DNA of 64,000 nt from Prunella strophiata (GCA_036583965.1 JAZBQD010000022.1:2724001-2788000), one strand, 5' to 3'. Counted from the first letter of the stretch, positions 13,401 through 24,710 are shown. Translations and numbers: made by a program. The notes: a model not told the origin generated them from the letters alone.

Positions 13401-15423
13401 GGGATGCAGCAGGCACCGCTGTGTTCTTCTTGATATTCTTTTGGTTTGAGTGGTTCTCTCTTAATTCAACCACCATCTTTGCTTGGTCAATCTCTGCAGG
13501 TTTTATACCGACTCCATGGGACCTCACAGGTTCAAAAGAACTATTTGCACTTGTCTGGAACACTCCAGTAGGCTTAGGAGGACTTGGAGTGGGAGGTTGG
13601 GATAGATTGCCGTGGTAGCTCTTGCTCAGGTTTAGCTCACCTGAATCACCTCCCAGAGGAGAGGAGTCAATCTGTTTGAAGAAGCTGGCAGAGGATTCCT
13701 CCTCAGGCTTGCCAATTTCCTGCTGGATAAATGTACCGACTTGCTCGGGGGGCCGTGCTGAGCTGGAAGTGCTCCTGTGGCTGATGGTGCTGTAGTTGGA
13801 AGCGACGCTGTCAGGTCGGACAGGGTGAGGTAAGGAATCAGGTGCCTCCAAGTTTGGTCCTCCTTCAGCATGGCTCACAGCAGCATTCTTGGGAAGCATC
13901 TGACCTGGGAAGGACCCATACCTGTATGGATCAGGACCAGCAGCAGGGGATGGAGCGCTGATGTTCTGTGGTTCACTCGGCAGCACCTCCTGATTCTGAA
14001 TGCACTCCAGGTTCTCCACGTTTTCGTACTGGGACCCAGCAGCTGTGTCACCTATCTGTGCCTTGTCATCACCAGCAAACAGAGAGTGCTTAGCAGCCTG
14101 TGCCTCCTGATGGCTGACAAGCTTAGGGAAGTACTGGACGTCCATTCCTTTCTGTACCATCTCACCAGCTGAACCCAGCTGTGCCTGAGAGAGAATATTG
14201 GTTGCCACCTGCTGAGGATGCACAGGCTGGTGATACAGGGAGGCCGAATTTTGCTGACAGGCATCAAATTCTGTTTTCTCCATTACGTATTTTTTTTCAG
14301 ATGAAAGTATTTCTTCATTTTCTGCCTCATCCCCTTTGAAAAACATGGATAGAGTTCCTGGATCTCGATCTGTGGGAATAGATCTATTTGATGTTTCAGA
14401 CATAGCTGGAGACTGGTTTTTGGGGTTGTTTTCCTGAGCTGTGGGAAGGACAAAACCGGAGTCTTGCAAGGGTGGCTGTGGGTAAAACTGTTCCTGGTAA
14501 GGTTGGTTTGACCAAGGGTTAGTCATTTCTGCATTCTGCCTAAACACATTTCCAGGCTGGATGCTGTTCATGTGATGACTGCTGTTTGCAGGACCATTTT
14601 TGCCATTCTTCTCACAACCAGCAGATAAAGGCGCTTGCACGATGTTTTGTGGAATACCTTGGTGCCCAGGACCCTGGGGGACATTTGTGTGTGGAGGAGG
14701 GTGAGAAGTGCTGACGGAAGGCTGAGAAATGTTATGAACGTCACTCTGAGGAGACTGCTCAGGATAGGGCACAAAATTCCGAACTGGAGACTGCACATTC
14801 CCTGGGACAGGCCTCCACTGGGGCCCAGGCTGCTGGGGAGGTGGTGGGAAGAGTGCTGCTGTGTTGGGTGCTGAAGCTGCATCATTTGGATCTCTGCCAA
14901 CATCCTGCCTAGCTCCAGGTTTGTTCGCTGCAGACACCACTCCAGGATGCACACTGAAAGAATTTTCCACTGCTGCTCCTGGGTTATAATGCAAGGGCAC
15001 TGCAGGCCCACGGAGTCCCAGATCAGCGTTGGGATGCCCTTCTGCAGCACTATTCATAACATACCCCAGGGACGGAGAAGGAACACTGGAAAAGCTACTG
15101 GTGCTCATCCCTGCCTGAGCCCCAGGAGCTGACAGAGAGGTGTGTGGTCCGTGGGGGCTGTCCCCGGCGCGGGCGGGCGGGGGATGCCCCAGGGCTGGCT
15201 GTGCAGGGAAGGGCGGTGCGCTGCCCTTGGATGGATTATCCAAGGCGGAGCCCTGCGGCGTTTGCCTGCCGAAGGCAAACGGGTCGGTCACGGGCTGCAC
15301 CGGCGCGGCCGCGGCGTTCGCCCGCTTGCTGAGGGGGCTGTTCCTCCAGTACATGTTGCGAGCCACGCCGGCGGGAGGAGGAGGAGCCGCCCCTGGAGGG
15401 ACAGGCTGCGGTGGCTGCTGCAT
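120..15423 (-). CDS. SEC16A: SEC16A, COPII/ER exit site scaffold (partial at 3' end)
   Basis: SEC16A organises ER exit sites by binding Sec23, Sec13 and other COPII parts on the cytosolic face of the ER. The product is recognised from its proline-rich disordered N-terminus, a Tyr/Arg-rich middle and the conserved central domain. Exons read by GT/AG and phase (high to low coordinate): 15494-11713, 11156-11014, 8700-8615, 7925-7796, 7358-7160, 6160-5983, 5576-5434, 5002-4941, 4725-4587, 4330-4088, 3857-3760, 3173-3092, 2936-2819, 2596-2485, 2252-2147, 1693-1552, 1456-1343, 743-542, 359-120. About 2,080 codons are present against about 2,350 for the whole human protein, so the C-terminus lies beyond position 1. 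The start at 15423 has a strong Kozak context (GCCACCATG). All junction phases agree except inside the 1693-1552 exon, which carries one extra base. Confidence 0.95.
1552..1693 (-). CDS. SEC16A: SEC16A exon 17 with a one-base frameshift
   Basis: The exon is 142 bp, but flanking phases (0 on both sides) require 141. Reading from the acceptor gives [14 protein letters not shown]. From there a second frame, shifted by one, continues [20 protein letters not shown] to the donor. The junction reads ATGGGTCCTTGCT on the minus strand (about 1646-1658), one base longer than conserved spacing allows. Both halves are well conserved with other vertebrate SEC16A, so this is probably a consensus error, not a pseudogene. 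Confidence 0.85.
1552..5576 (-). CDS. SEC16A: SEC16A exons 8-17, central conserved domain
   Basis: Ten exons encode the Sec16 central conserved domain, an ancestral coatomer element that pairs with Sec13. Landmarks include [12 protein letters not shown] and LVEIHSME (5576-5434), [14 protein letters not shown] (4725-4587), [12 protein letters not shown] (4330-4088), [15 protein letters not shown] (3857-3760), [19 protein letters not shown] (3173-3092), [18 protein letters not shown] (2936-2819), [14 protein letters not shown] (2596-2485) and [21 protein letters not shown] (2252-2147, split here by description). All phases fit except the 1693-1552 exon, where a one-base insertion separates [14 protein letters not shown] from [10 protein letters not shown]. 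Confidence 0.92.
5983..11156 (-). CDS. SEC16A: SEC16A exons 3-7, Tyr/Arg/Ser-rich segment before the central domain
   Basis: Five small exons (11156-11014, 8700-8615, 7925-7796, 7358-7160, 6160-5983) keep a continuous frame with phases 0, 2, 1, 2 and 0. They encode a low-complexity region with repeated YDPRY/RYRDP-type motifs, a run of acidic residues (DDDSEP) and an SHS/RSVHS-rich stretch, then a [10 protein letters not shown] segment. In mammals the region upstream of the central domain, rich in charged residues, is needed for targeting to ER exit sites; assigning that role here is by homology. Introns up to about 2.3 kb separate the exons. I saw only simple-sequence and AT-rich DNA in them. 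Confidence 0.88.
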
Positions 15424-15494
15424 GGTGGCCTCCTGGCAGGGTCACACGGTGACAAACCGCCCGCCGAAGCAGTTCAGGGATCTCTTCTTCTGGC
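11713..15494 (-). CDS. SEC16A: SEC16A giant first coding exon (N-terminal disordered region)
   Basis: This single exon holds 71 nt of 5' UTR and 1,237 uninterrupted codons, ending in phase 0 at a GTAAGT donor. The protein begins [11 protein letters not shown] and is rich in Pro, Gln, Ser and Asn with no fold I can recognise. That matches the long disordered N-terminus of vertebrate SEC16A, which is also carried on one very large exon. The N-terminal ARNMYWRN segment and several [13 protein letters not shown] stretches are visible. The acceptor CAG lies at 15495-15497. Overlapping open frames on both strands are shadows of this exon. Confidence 0.93.
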
Positions 15495-18400
15495 CTGCTG
15501 AGACAACACAGGTACAAGTCAGTTCCCTTTCTCACAATACTTAAGCAACTTTTATTTTAGAAACAAAATCACTCGAAGAATTTGAAGTGGAAAATATCTC
15601 CCTTTTCTTCAGAATGTATAAGGAACTGACACACTCCATTGCATTTCTAAATCCAAGTCCAGCATTAATGAAGTGTAAGGCTCTGTGGTATCAATACGCA
15701 TTATTTAACAATTCTATTAAATATATCCAAGTAAGACTAATGAAACTACTAGTGTCAAACCCTCCAGTGGTACCCCACTGTTACATTTCCCAGAAATATG
15801 CATCACAGATAGGACAGCAACCAGCCTGGAACAGAGCCTGCAGTACCATGCCCTGCTCAATTTAATTATGAAGAGTTGAGAAGTCATTATCTAGCTCTAA
15901 TGCTGTTAGAGATGATCTTCAGCCCTGCTGCTCTGGCATTCCATGTGAATGGACCTTTTCACAGGTAAGACGAGAAGCATCCCTAGAAGGAATTAATCAG
16001 ATTTTATCACCCTTAATAGTCCACTTTTGGTTTAACCAGGAAAACATCGCGTGGCACAGTATTGTCACTTATTTTGAGAAAGACAATTGCATCTTCATCA
16101 TAAATATTCTCTCTTCTAGATGAATGCTGCATTGCAAAAGTGCATTTAAGGATAGAAAAAAAACCAACTACCCCCACCTATCAATGACCATTCTCTCTAA
16201 CCCCAGTGGGACTCTGGCACAGTATCAGGGTTACAGCTGCACTTGAGGGTGGAAAGGACAAGCTCGAAGTAATCCAACCCCAGCTCCAAACAATACCAGG
16301 CAGGAATCTGGTACACAGGAAGTTCAGTAAATTCATCAGGGTGTCCTTTTCAATTTTATCACCTCTTAACAAGCTGGGGAGGATGGAGGCTGACAAACCA
16401 GAGGAATTCATCAATACTTATCCAGTGGAGCTCAGTGAAGCCTTAGCAGCATATGATAATCTTGTTTTCTCATAGTACACAACAAATATTGTTTACAACA
16501 TGCAGAGTGAAATACCCACAGCAATTGCTCCACACCAGATGCACTTCTGCTTATAAAAGAAAAAAGCTGTGCAATTCCTATTTGGAGTCCTTCTAAGATT
16601 CAGCATCTTGTCAGTAAGAGTAATAAAATGGGAAGCCAGAAAAGTCAGATGTTTGTAATCAGGACAAAACTGTAATAGTTCCAGAGAAGTTCAAATGCAA
16701 AGCACTTCTGGATTCTTGTTATCAAAAGTACTACATGTATTTCATAATTTCATAAAGATTTATAGCTAAAAAATTCCAATAAAAGCACACTGAAGTACCA
16801 CAGCACACAGCCTTTACTGGACATCAGTGCAACTTCTCCTAAAGAAAAATGTCTCCAATAGCCCTGTGTATAATCCAGGTCCCTCTTTCAGAGTTAACAG
16901 AGAGTCTCAATTTCTCCCCCCTATCCATATATTCCACAGCCATGCCTAGAGTTAAGACTCCATAAATCTGTGTTTTATTAAGATGGGAAGGACAACACCA
17001 AACAGATTTCAACAGAGGCATTACAGCTCCATCAGTTTCATGCCTTACTTGCAAGTGCCTTCACCATTCTTTTTGAAGCACAGCTGCTGAATTCCATCAA
17101 GGAATGCTTACAAAGAGGTTTCAGGACTTTGCAATCTTTTCTCCTCTTACAATCCTGAGGTGAAGGTTTTCCAGCTGGCCATGCTTACCAGCCTTGCTGC
17201 CAACCACATTTCCAGGAAATCCTGCCTAAACACCCACCCCAATTTCCACAAGCTTAAGGAACCTCTGGCTGTTCTGGGCATCACCATTTCTTTTTCATCA
17301 TGTTCTTTGTTGTATTAACCAGATTTTAAAAACTCCTCTCACCTCTCCAAATAAACACGTAGGTTTATGCAGCATACTTTGGGCTGGGGAGGAAAAAAAG
17401 CTAATTAAACCATCTGCCAAGGCATTTATGTCCTGGAAAGCACAAACTTCACTGACCAAAATATTGGTATCCACTAAATAGCTCTGTTTTTGATAGAAAA
17501 GCTGTTTCTGAAATACAGCTGAGCACAAAAGCCAACTCAAATACCCACTTCCAAATGTCTAATGTGGACTTTACTCCTTGCAGAATCTCATTTAAAAAAA
17601 TCCTAATACTTTACCATATTTTTGTAACAGCTGCTGCTAGTAATTAGCTAATCAAAATAAGTGTAAAGTCCTACTTTAAGGCAGAACTTGCCATTCCTCT
17701 AAGAGGATCTTTGATGGTGCATGACAAGAGGTTCAATATGAGAGATCAGCTTCCTCAGAGGCAAAGTTAATATTAACAGACTGCACACAGTAGTAAAAGC
17801 AAGCAAGATTTGAGGAACTGGGTCCAAATAAAATGAATGTGCCCATGTCAGGTAATTTAAACAGAAGATAACTCAGTGCTACTGACCCTCCCTTGTGCCT
17901 CATCCAGGATTAACAGAAATGCTGATTTTAAGGAATTTAGAAATAACTACACAAGTTAAGAGCAATCCATCTCTGCTTTGTATAGTTTGGAAATTCTTAA
18001 CTTTCAGCTGGTTTATTAATTGATAAAGCAGGGAAGCCTGCTAAACATGAGTCACCAGGAGTAACAATTGCAAAAGGTGTTTCTAGGTGTACCAAAAAAA
18101 CATTGCCAAAGAGGAAAAAAAGATTAAAACCCTCTAGACAAGGTCATAAAATTAATTTCACCTGATGAGCTCTATAGCTTCATCTATAAAGAAATAATTC
18201 CTTGGGGGCAATTAATTTAAACCTATCTAAATAAATTACTCTTAAACAGAATAAAGCAGGTTACAGAGAACTAATATTAACTCTCATCCTCACATATGAA
18301 GCAAACAATAAATAACATGTTCAGATACACAGATTCCTAGTAAGAACAAAGTGACCAAAAAATAAAAACAAACAAAAAAAACCCAAACCAAAACAGCCCG

Positions 18401-18671
18401 CTGCAATCTCAAATACAGAAACAGCTGGAAAAAGGAGATTTGCAGCTTTAAAATCAGCAACTACTTTTTCAGTTTTATCTTGTGTAGACAGCTGCACATC
18501 TGCACACATGTGGGTGACAGATTGAACACATTCTACATCATTCAAGCTCCTCACAGATTCCTACCGGGCTTTTCCCTCAGAGTTACAAATGTTATCCCTG
18601 TTAAAACGCAGCAACAGGACAAGGGCTTTAAACAGGCACAGGGCAGGTTTAATGAGATATCAGGGGAAAAT

Positions 18672-18842
18672 CCTTCCCTGTGAGGGTGGGGATGCCCAGA
18701 GCAGCTGTGGCTGCCCCTGCACCCCTGGCAGTGTCCCAGGCCAGGCTGGACGGGTTGGGAGCACCCTGGAAGCTGTCCCTGCCCATGGCAGGGGTGGAAT
18801 TTGATGGTTTTTAAAGTCCCTTCCAACCCAAACCAGTCAACG
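18672..18842 (+). repeat. CR1 LINE 3'-end fragment
   Basis: The segment matches the remembered 3' end of avian CR1 on the plus strand: a 'cccagagcagctgtgg' block, then 'gtcccaggccaggctggac', 'catggcaggggtgg' and 'cttccaacccaaacca'. It lies antisense to SEC16A in its first intron and is truncated, as most CR1 copies are. Confidence 0.8.
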
Positions 18843-19447
18843 ACTCCATCAGAACAGCTCTTTGGGAACCAAAAGCACAGAAGCAGCACAAAGCACTCCC
18901 GTTTATTCTGAAAGGAGCCCGGTTTCCAGTTTTCCAGCCCAGCAGGTGCCGAGGCTCTCCGGCAGCCGCACTCCTGAGTCAGCACCAGTTGCACCGACCT
19001 GGGGCACCTGACAGCTCGCAAAAACAACCCTGACCCGGCGCTGTCACAGGGGATACGCGACAGCCACCATCAGACGGAACCTTCTCCCTCCCGCACCCCA
19101 CGGAGTAACCTCCGGAGCCCCGCAGAGCGTCCCCGTCCCGCCGCCCCGCTCGGAACCGCCCCGAGCAACGCAAACCCTGCGGGAAAACCCCGGGCAGCGC
19201 AGCCCCGCGACTGCGGCAGCGCCTTCGCCCCTCCTTGCGGCACCACGGCCCGCCCCAGCCGGGGCCGGGGGCCGAGCCCGGGGCTGCGGGGACCCGCCGG
19301 CTCCCCGCGCTGCGACAGCCCCGAGGCCCACGCTGAGGCACGGCGGGGTTGGCACCGGGGACACCGGGGCCCGCACCTCCAGCCCGGCGCTGCTCACGCA
19401 GCCCACCCGGGACCCGCGGCCCTCCCTCCGGGCGCGCCCCGCGGTAC

Positions 19448-19560
19448 CTGGCAGCCGCCGCCGGCCGAGGCCCCTCAGCAGCGGGCGCGGGCGCCGCCGC
19501 CCCGCACGGCCCCAGCACCGGCCGCCGCCATCTTGGCACATCCGGCTCGGGGTTCCGCCG
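19448..19560 (-). other. SEC16A: SEC16A non-coding first exon (5' UTR, approximate 5' end)
   Basis: A donor CCAG/GTACCG at 19448 closes a GC-rich exon that would splice to 15494. The upstream limit is unknown; I place it just above the YY1-like CAAGATGGCGGC. The exon holds two upstream ATGs (19541-19539 and 19531-19529). The first would read through the splice and stop at 15442, 18 nt before the main start codon. The intron from 15495 to 19447 is AT-rich and has one CR1 relic near 18.7 kb. Confidence 0.6.
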
Positions 19561-19930
19561 CCGCCGCCGACGTGTCACGGCGCGGCGCGCGGTGACGTCA
19601 CGGCGGCGCGCGCACCCGGCGGTGGGACGGCCGCGGGTTCGAGTACCGGCTGGGGCGGCTGCGGGATCCAAGGTCACGGGTTCGAGTCCCGCTCGGGGCG
19701 CCTCGGCCCGCTGCCTCCCCTGTGCCCGCTGCTGTCTCTCCCCGAGGCCGGGGAGTGGCGGAGCGCGGTGCCGTGCGAGTTCCGTGGAGGTCCCGGTGCC
19801 CTCGGTTGCCCGGTGCGGGTGCAGTGGCGCGGGCGGCCGCCAGGGCGGGACAGAGCTCCGCCGGTGGGGCGGCAGCGCCGGGGGAGCCGCTGCCCATTGC
19901 GGCTCGGGGGCTGGGCTCGGATGCCCATCG
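19449..19930 (-). promoter_or_regulatory. SEC16A: CpG-island promoter of SEC16A
   Basis: CpG density rises sharply from about 19.04 kb to 19.93 kb, against AT-rich flanks. Within it are a perfect palindromic CRE, TGACGTCA, at 19593-19600; a YY1-type CAAGATGGCGGC on the minus strand near 19525-19536, typical of positions just downstream of a start site; and an ETS-like CCGGAT near 19543. No TATA box is visible. This is the layout of a housekeeping promoter, which suits SEC16A. The start site is inferred to lie around 19.54-19.59 kb. Confidence 0.7.
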
Positions 19931-20121
19931 CATCCCCAGGGCTGCTGGAGATGAGAAATCCGCGTTTATAGACACGGGAAATGAGATTCTGCCCCACCGA
20001 GCGAAGCTGTGGCTCGCTGCAGAGCGAGGTCCTGTCCTGCACATCCGTGGGGACCTAATTAGGAAAGGCACATTAATTGGGCAAGGCTGGGGTGCACGTG
20101 TCCAAAAGCAGCAGAATCAGA

Positions 20122-20403
20122 AACGAATCCCAGAATCATTAAGGCTGAAAAAGCCCTCCAAGATTACCGAGTACCGTAATGCTCACCACTAAATCCCATC
20201 CCCAAGTGCCACATCCGTGTGCCCTTTTGAACGCTCCAGGGATGATGATTCCAGCACTGTTCCGAGGCTTAGCCACCCTTTCTGAGATGAAATTTTCCCA
20301 AATAGCCAATCTGAGCCTCCCCTGGCACAACTCGAGGCCGTTTACTTCAAGATCATCTCGTTGCATACTGTCCCTTTGTCCATCCTCCTGTGGCCAGGGA
20401 GGA
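20122..20403 (-). repeat. CR1 LINE fragment (reverse orientation)
   Basis: Starts with 'cccagaatcattaaggctg', the reverse complement of the CR1 3' end. It continues with 'ccaagtgccacatccgtgtg', 'ctccagggatgatgattcc' and 'cctcccctggcacaactcg', blocks in the order expected for one older CR1 subfamily. It is divergent and 5'-truncated. Confidence 0.75.
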
Positions 20404-20475
20404 TGAGGTGATGGGCAGGGTGCAATGAGATGATTTTTAGGGTCCCTTCCAACCCCCACCAGTCTGTGACTGATT
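20404..20475 (+). repeat. CR1 LINE 3'-end fragment (inserted in another CR1)
   Basis: Reads 'gatgatttttagggtccc' and 'ttccaacccccaccagtctgtgac' on the plus strand, the last bases of a CR1 3' end. It sits between two minus-strand CR1 blocks, which suggests insertion into an older element. Confidence 0.6.
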
Positions 20476-20518
20476 AAAACAGCTCTTAGGGAATCAAAAG
20501 CACAGAAGCAGCACAGAA

Positions 20519-20597
20519 CATTTCCTCCTGAGCCTCCTTTCCTCCAGGCTGAGCCCCCCCCAAGCTGCTCTTGGTGCTCTGGCCCCTTCATGGCTCT
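20519..20597 (-). repeat. CR1 LINE fragment, probable continuation of the 20.1 kb copy
   Basis: The blocks 'cctcctttcctccaggctgag' (minus-strand orientation) and 'gctcttggtgctctggcccc' follow in the consensus the segment that ends near 20.40 kb. They probably belong to the same broken CR1 copy. Confidence 0.55.
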
Positions 20598-21356
20598 GTG
20601 AGTTGCAGTTCTATTTTACACACACAAAGCTTTTTTAGGGGGTGAACCCCTGCTCCAGCCACCAGAAGAATGCCTGTCCTTCCCCGTGCTGATCCTGTCA
20701 CACCCTGCACCCAACAAGCAGCCTTGGAGAGGAAAACACAAGGAGCTAAACAAACATCTTAATCAAGGGTCGCTATCAGTGCAGAGCTGTTCCTGCTCTC
20801 CCGATCATTAAAGCAGGGGAATATCCTCAAAGCCCCGGCCAGGCAGGGGAAGCAGCACTTTGATGCTGGTGTGGGAACCAGAGGCAGCACTGTGATTTTT
20901 AAGTGCCTTTCATCTCCCTCTTTTGTAGGAACATTCTTATAAACCAGCTTGTCAAATGCAATTTCCCCGTGCAGGCATGAGTTGGAGATAAAGCCCTGGT
21001 TCTCCCTTGAGACTTCCCCCAACAGGTGTAATCTGAGGAAACATGGTTTTAATTAGCCTGATTGGCTTTTTGTGTGCTGAATACCATCAATAGCTCATCT
21101 GTGTCTATAGTTAGATATTTATGTTACATATTTAACCCCCTTATACAGGGGAACACGATGCAAACATCAACAATGGGATCTCACCTTTGCTGTTCTCTTA
21201 ATAAATACATTATTATAAAGAATTTCCACATTAAAACATGCAATCCCTGAAGTTTTCTAGCTGGTTTACTGTACTCAGAAATAGTTCTGGACTTGAGTGA
21301 CCCATTATAAATGAATTTTTTTGCCAGTGAGGACAGCGTGTGTCCTTCTCTCCTGC

Positions 21357-21530
21357 TTCACAGAATCACAGAATGGTTTGGAAAGAACCTTAAAAATCAT
21401 CAAATTTCATCCCCTGCCATGGGCAAGGACAACTTCCACTATCCCAGGGTGCTCCAAGCCCCATCCAGCCTGGCCTTGGGCATTTCCAGGGATCCAGGGG
21501 CAGCTGCAGCTTCTCTGTTCCTCAGCTCAC
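21357..21530 (-). repeat. CR1 LINE 3'-end fragment
   Basis: Begins 'cacagaatcacagaatggtt', the reverse complement of the 8-bp repeat tail of CR1. It continues with 'cccctgccatgggcaagga', 'gctccaagccccatccagcc' and 'ggcatttccagggatcc'. The order matches the avian CR1 consensus on the minus strand. Confidence 0.85.
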
Positions 21531-24033
21531 CTGGGATAGAACACAAACAATTCTGACCTTTTTCTGGTAATTTATTCAGTCTTCAGGTTGCACACAACCA
21601 GAAACACAACCTTGCCCCATGGGCTTGCTATGAAAAGGATCATTCTTTGAGTTTAGAAACATGGAAAAGGCTAAAGGAGAGTATCTCTATCCCTTACCAG
21701 TATCCTGCACCATGTTGGCCAACTGGACAATCTGAGTTTTATTTATTTACTCATTCAGTTGCTGTGATTATTCAGACTACCCCAGGCACATTAACCCAGG
21801 CTAAACCCGAGATGAATTTGGCTCCTTTTGCACATTCTTCAGGGGCTGATTTCAGCTGCAGCAACGATTCCTCAATCAGGGCTGGAGCAGCTGCGAGCAA
21901 CTTCGTGAGCAAACACCGACAGCCTGGAGGGAGAAGCAATACAGAGTAGCAATTTCTAAATGTCCCATCTAATTGAGCAGGAATAATGAAAACAAAGAGT
22001 GGAGAAAAAAAAAAAAAACAAACCCAAGCCCTCCAGCATGTAAACAAATAGTTCAGGTGCAGGGATTGCTCAGAGCAGCAGCATACCTGCCATGGCAATA
22101 GCTGGTGCTAATCTTGTTTTACGCCAGCCCTCCTGAACCCTTCCCTCGGCGTGGGATGAGATTTTGGTGCTTCTCAGCCTTTTTCACCTGGAATGCTGAG
22201 ACAGCCGTGCTTGCCATGATCCATCACTCCTCGGCCTCTTCTGCTGCTGGGAGAGTTGAAATTCAGCTCCCAAAAATCTTCATCCACACCAGGTGAAGAT
22301 GAGCTCGTGGTGGGGCAGCGTGGGTTGGTTGGTGTGGGAAGAAGCCTTAAGTGTGACAGGAGGGTTTGAAACTGGGGCCATTTTTCCTGTTTCTTGTTTA
22401 ATTTAGCCTCAGTCCCAGCTGGATCTGTGACACCACAATCATCTCATGTACCCACAGGTTGGTTGGTCACCAGATGTCTTTATAAGTCTAAGTCCTTTGG
22501 GGCTAAACACTTAAAACATAAATTTTTGCATCCTTTCTCTTCTACTCCTTAAAAACCTTAACTGACTTCTAGTTTGGACAATTAATTAGCATCTATCCCT
22601 TTGCTTCTTTTTGTGGTATTTAGCCCCCTCCTTCCTCATCCTGCCCTCTGACCATTCCTCATTGAAAATCCCATGCTTTGCAGCCCCTCTTGTTAAACGA
22701 GCCCACATGTGTTGCCTCTTTCTTGCAATGTCACATTGTTCTCCATGTCCTCATAAACCCCTTTTTTCAGCTATTCCAGGCCAAATTTCTGCCTTGCCCA
22801 TGAGTGAGTGGGTTTTACACTGGACCAGGCAGGAGAGGATGCTTCTAATGCCTCCTCCCTTTGGGATGAGCCTGCCCCAGCCCCCCTGGCAGCACTGGGC
22901 TGATTTTGGATGGGAATGTGTGGGAGAAGCCTGGAAGGCTGGGCTGTGTGGGATTTGTGAGCAGCCCATGTGTGAGTCATGCTGGAGGCAGACAAACCCC
23001 ATTTGGTGCACTCCTGATGGGATGCAGGCACAGGCAGGGGCTGACACATCCTGGGAAGCCCAGCTCCCTCCAGGATGTCCCTCTGGCTGTTGAGATCCTC
23101 CCTGGTGATACATTTTTCAGGGGGAAGAGGGGTTTGTTCTCCCTTAAAATACCCCTTTCCATGGAGTTTGAGGCTCCCTTTCCTGGAATGTCACCTCCCT
23201 GACCTCTGAAGGTGCATTTCACTGCTGTGGGTGGCACATAAATGCTGCTGTCACAGCACCAGGAGCTGACCAGTTGTACAGCAGGTGTTTGGTGGCCCTC
23301 GATCTGTCTGGGGCTGGACACCAAGCCTGTGCACACACAAGCCCTCTCCCTCCCCAGCCACGGAGTGGAAAATACCAGCATTCCAGGCTTATGTGATTTG
23401 GGAAGAGGTCAATGGCTCTGCTATTTATATCCAGTTATTTGGGGACTTTGCAGCTGCATTTGCACTGCAGAGTCCCTGTGGGGTAGAGAAAGAATGAAAC
23501 TAAATTAAATTAAATTACCTTAAAAATCTTGAGCACAGCAAGGACAGCAAACATTTCTGGGGGGTGTTTGTGCCCAGAGTGGTGCTGTCCCTCTGGTGCT
23601 GCTGTTCCTGTTTTTTTTGAAGATGCATGAGGGACATTCTTTAAAAAAATTTTTCCATGTTTTCCCTTTTAGATCTTGACCCAATGGCCTGAGGATATCA
23701 AAGCACCCACAGCAGGTAAAGAGCTACCTGGGCAGAGCCCCTCCTGCCTTGCTCAGGTGTCTCAAGTCAGTGAGAGTTTAGCAGAAGTTAAAGAGAAATT
23801 TTCATTGTCCAAAGCTCTTCTCTGGGTTTTTACACAGGAAGTTCCAGCCCTCTGTGCAAGGAGCAGCTCTGAAAGACAGCAGGTGTCAAATCCAGAATTC
23901 AACTGACCCGTAACAAAAACACCAAGTTCCAATTTTAGTAAAATCTAGATGCCCAGAAGCATCATTTATTGCAAATCAGTTAACCAAAAAAAATACATCA
24001 TTTTTGCAAACTACAACTTTGCATGTAGATAAC

Positions 24034-24039
24034 TTTATT
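24034..24039 (-). terminator. NOTCH1: Candidate NOTCH1 poly(A) signal AATAAA
   Basis: AATAAA on the minus strand, in the context TAATAAAGTT, about 1.78 kb after the stop codon. A second AATAAA lies at 23965-23970 and others lie nearer the stop (for example near 24207-24212), so alternative ends are possible. Confidence 0.45.
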
Positions 24040-24710
24040 ACAGAAGATATCTTTTCTTAAACTACACTCTAGTTTATAAAACATAGGAAGATTCAACACC
24101 ACGTGATGTTTTTATCACTCATATTAGGCGTGTCACAATAACAATGGTCTGAAATGTTAACTAAGATGAGTGCTCAGCAAGGCACTGTGCCTTGAGAAAT
24201 ATCCATTTTATTTGGTGTTCTAATAGAAAGGAATGAGGAAAAGGAACCCTTTTCTTAGGTTTTCTTGATTAACTGCTCTCTAGCTGCCTGTCCCATACAC
24301 ATTATCTAGTCTTGGGGTGTCTGCTTGCTTTTGCACCCGAGTGAGTGATATCCCAACACCTCTACAAGGTGATATATTTATGATATATTTAAGACTTGCT
24401 CATTTAGATTTTTGAAACAAAATCCACCTTTTCTTGAAAAAAAAAAACCAAAAAAAACCCCCATATTTACAAACATTAAATCTGCCACAGGCTTATACTA
24501 TATTTTACATGATACACAGAAAGAGTGCACATCAATATAAAAAAAGATGCATCACTCCAGGCTAACGTCACAGAACAAAATGTCAACGTTTCACAGCACA
24601 GCTGTGCTGGCCCCTCACCCTCCAGTTTGGCCAGTCCAGCCTCCCACCAAAACCAGCAGCACATCCCACTGGGCACCCAGTGAGGGCTCTGCCAGAGGAG
24701 CACGTGGGGG

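Larger units (their letters stand above)
19931..24033. other. Spacer between SEC16A and NOTCH1; no gene supported
   Basis: This 4 kb holds the CR1 fragments listed separately, a poly-A run near 22.0 kb and otherwise unremarkable single-copy DNA. Open frames here are short, show no family resemblance and overlap CR1 in places. Mammals have a non-coding transcript near this position, but nothing in the sequence supports an orthologue. Confidence 0.6.

Noticed and set aside
19629..19700. A tRNA gene in the CpG island
   Set aside because: T-arm-like sequence is present, but there is no matching acceptor stem, A box or anticodon arm in a 72-nt frame.
18979..19954. Open frames of about 200-230 codons on both strands of the SEC16A CpG island
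   Set aside because: Arg/Pro/Gly/Ala-rich translation of CpG-island DNA with no family resemblance; the region contains the promoter and first exon.
19931..24033. An extra gene (for example an orthologue of the mammalian transcript between SEC16A and NOTCH1)
   Set aside because: No conserved open frame, no plausible exon set, and several of the open frames overlap CR1.
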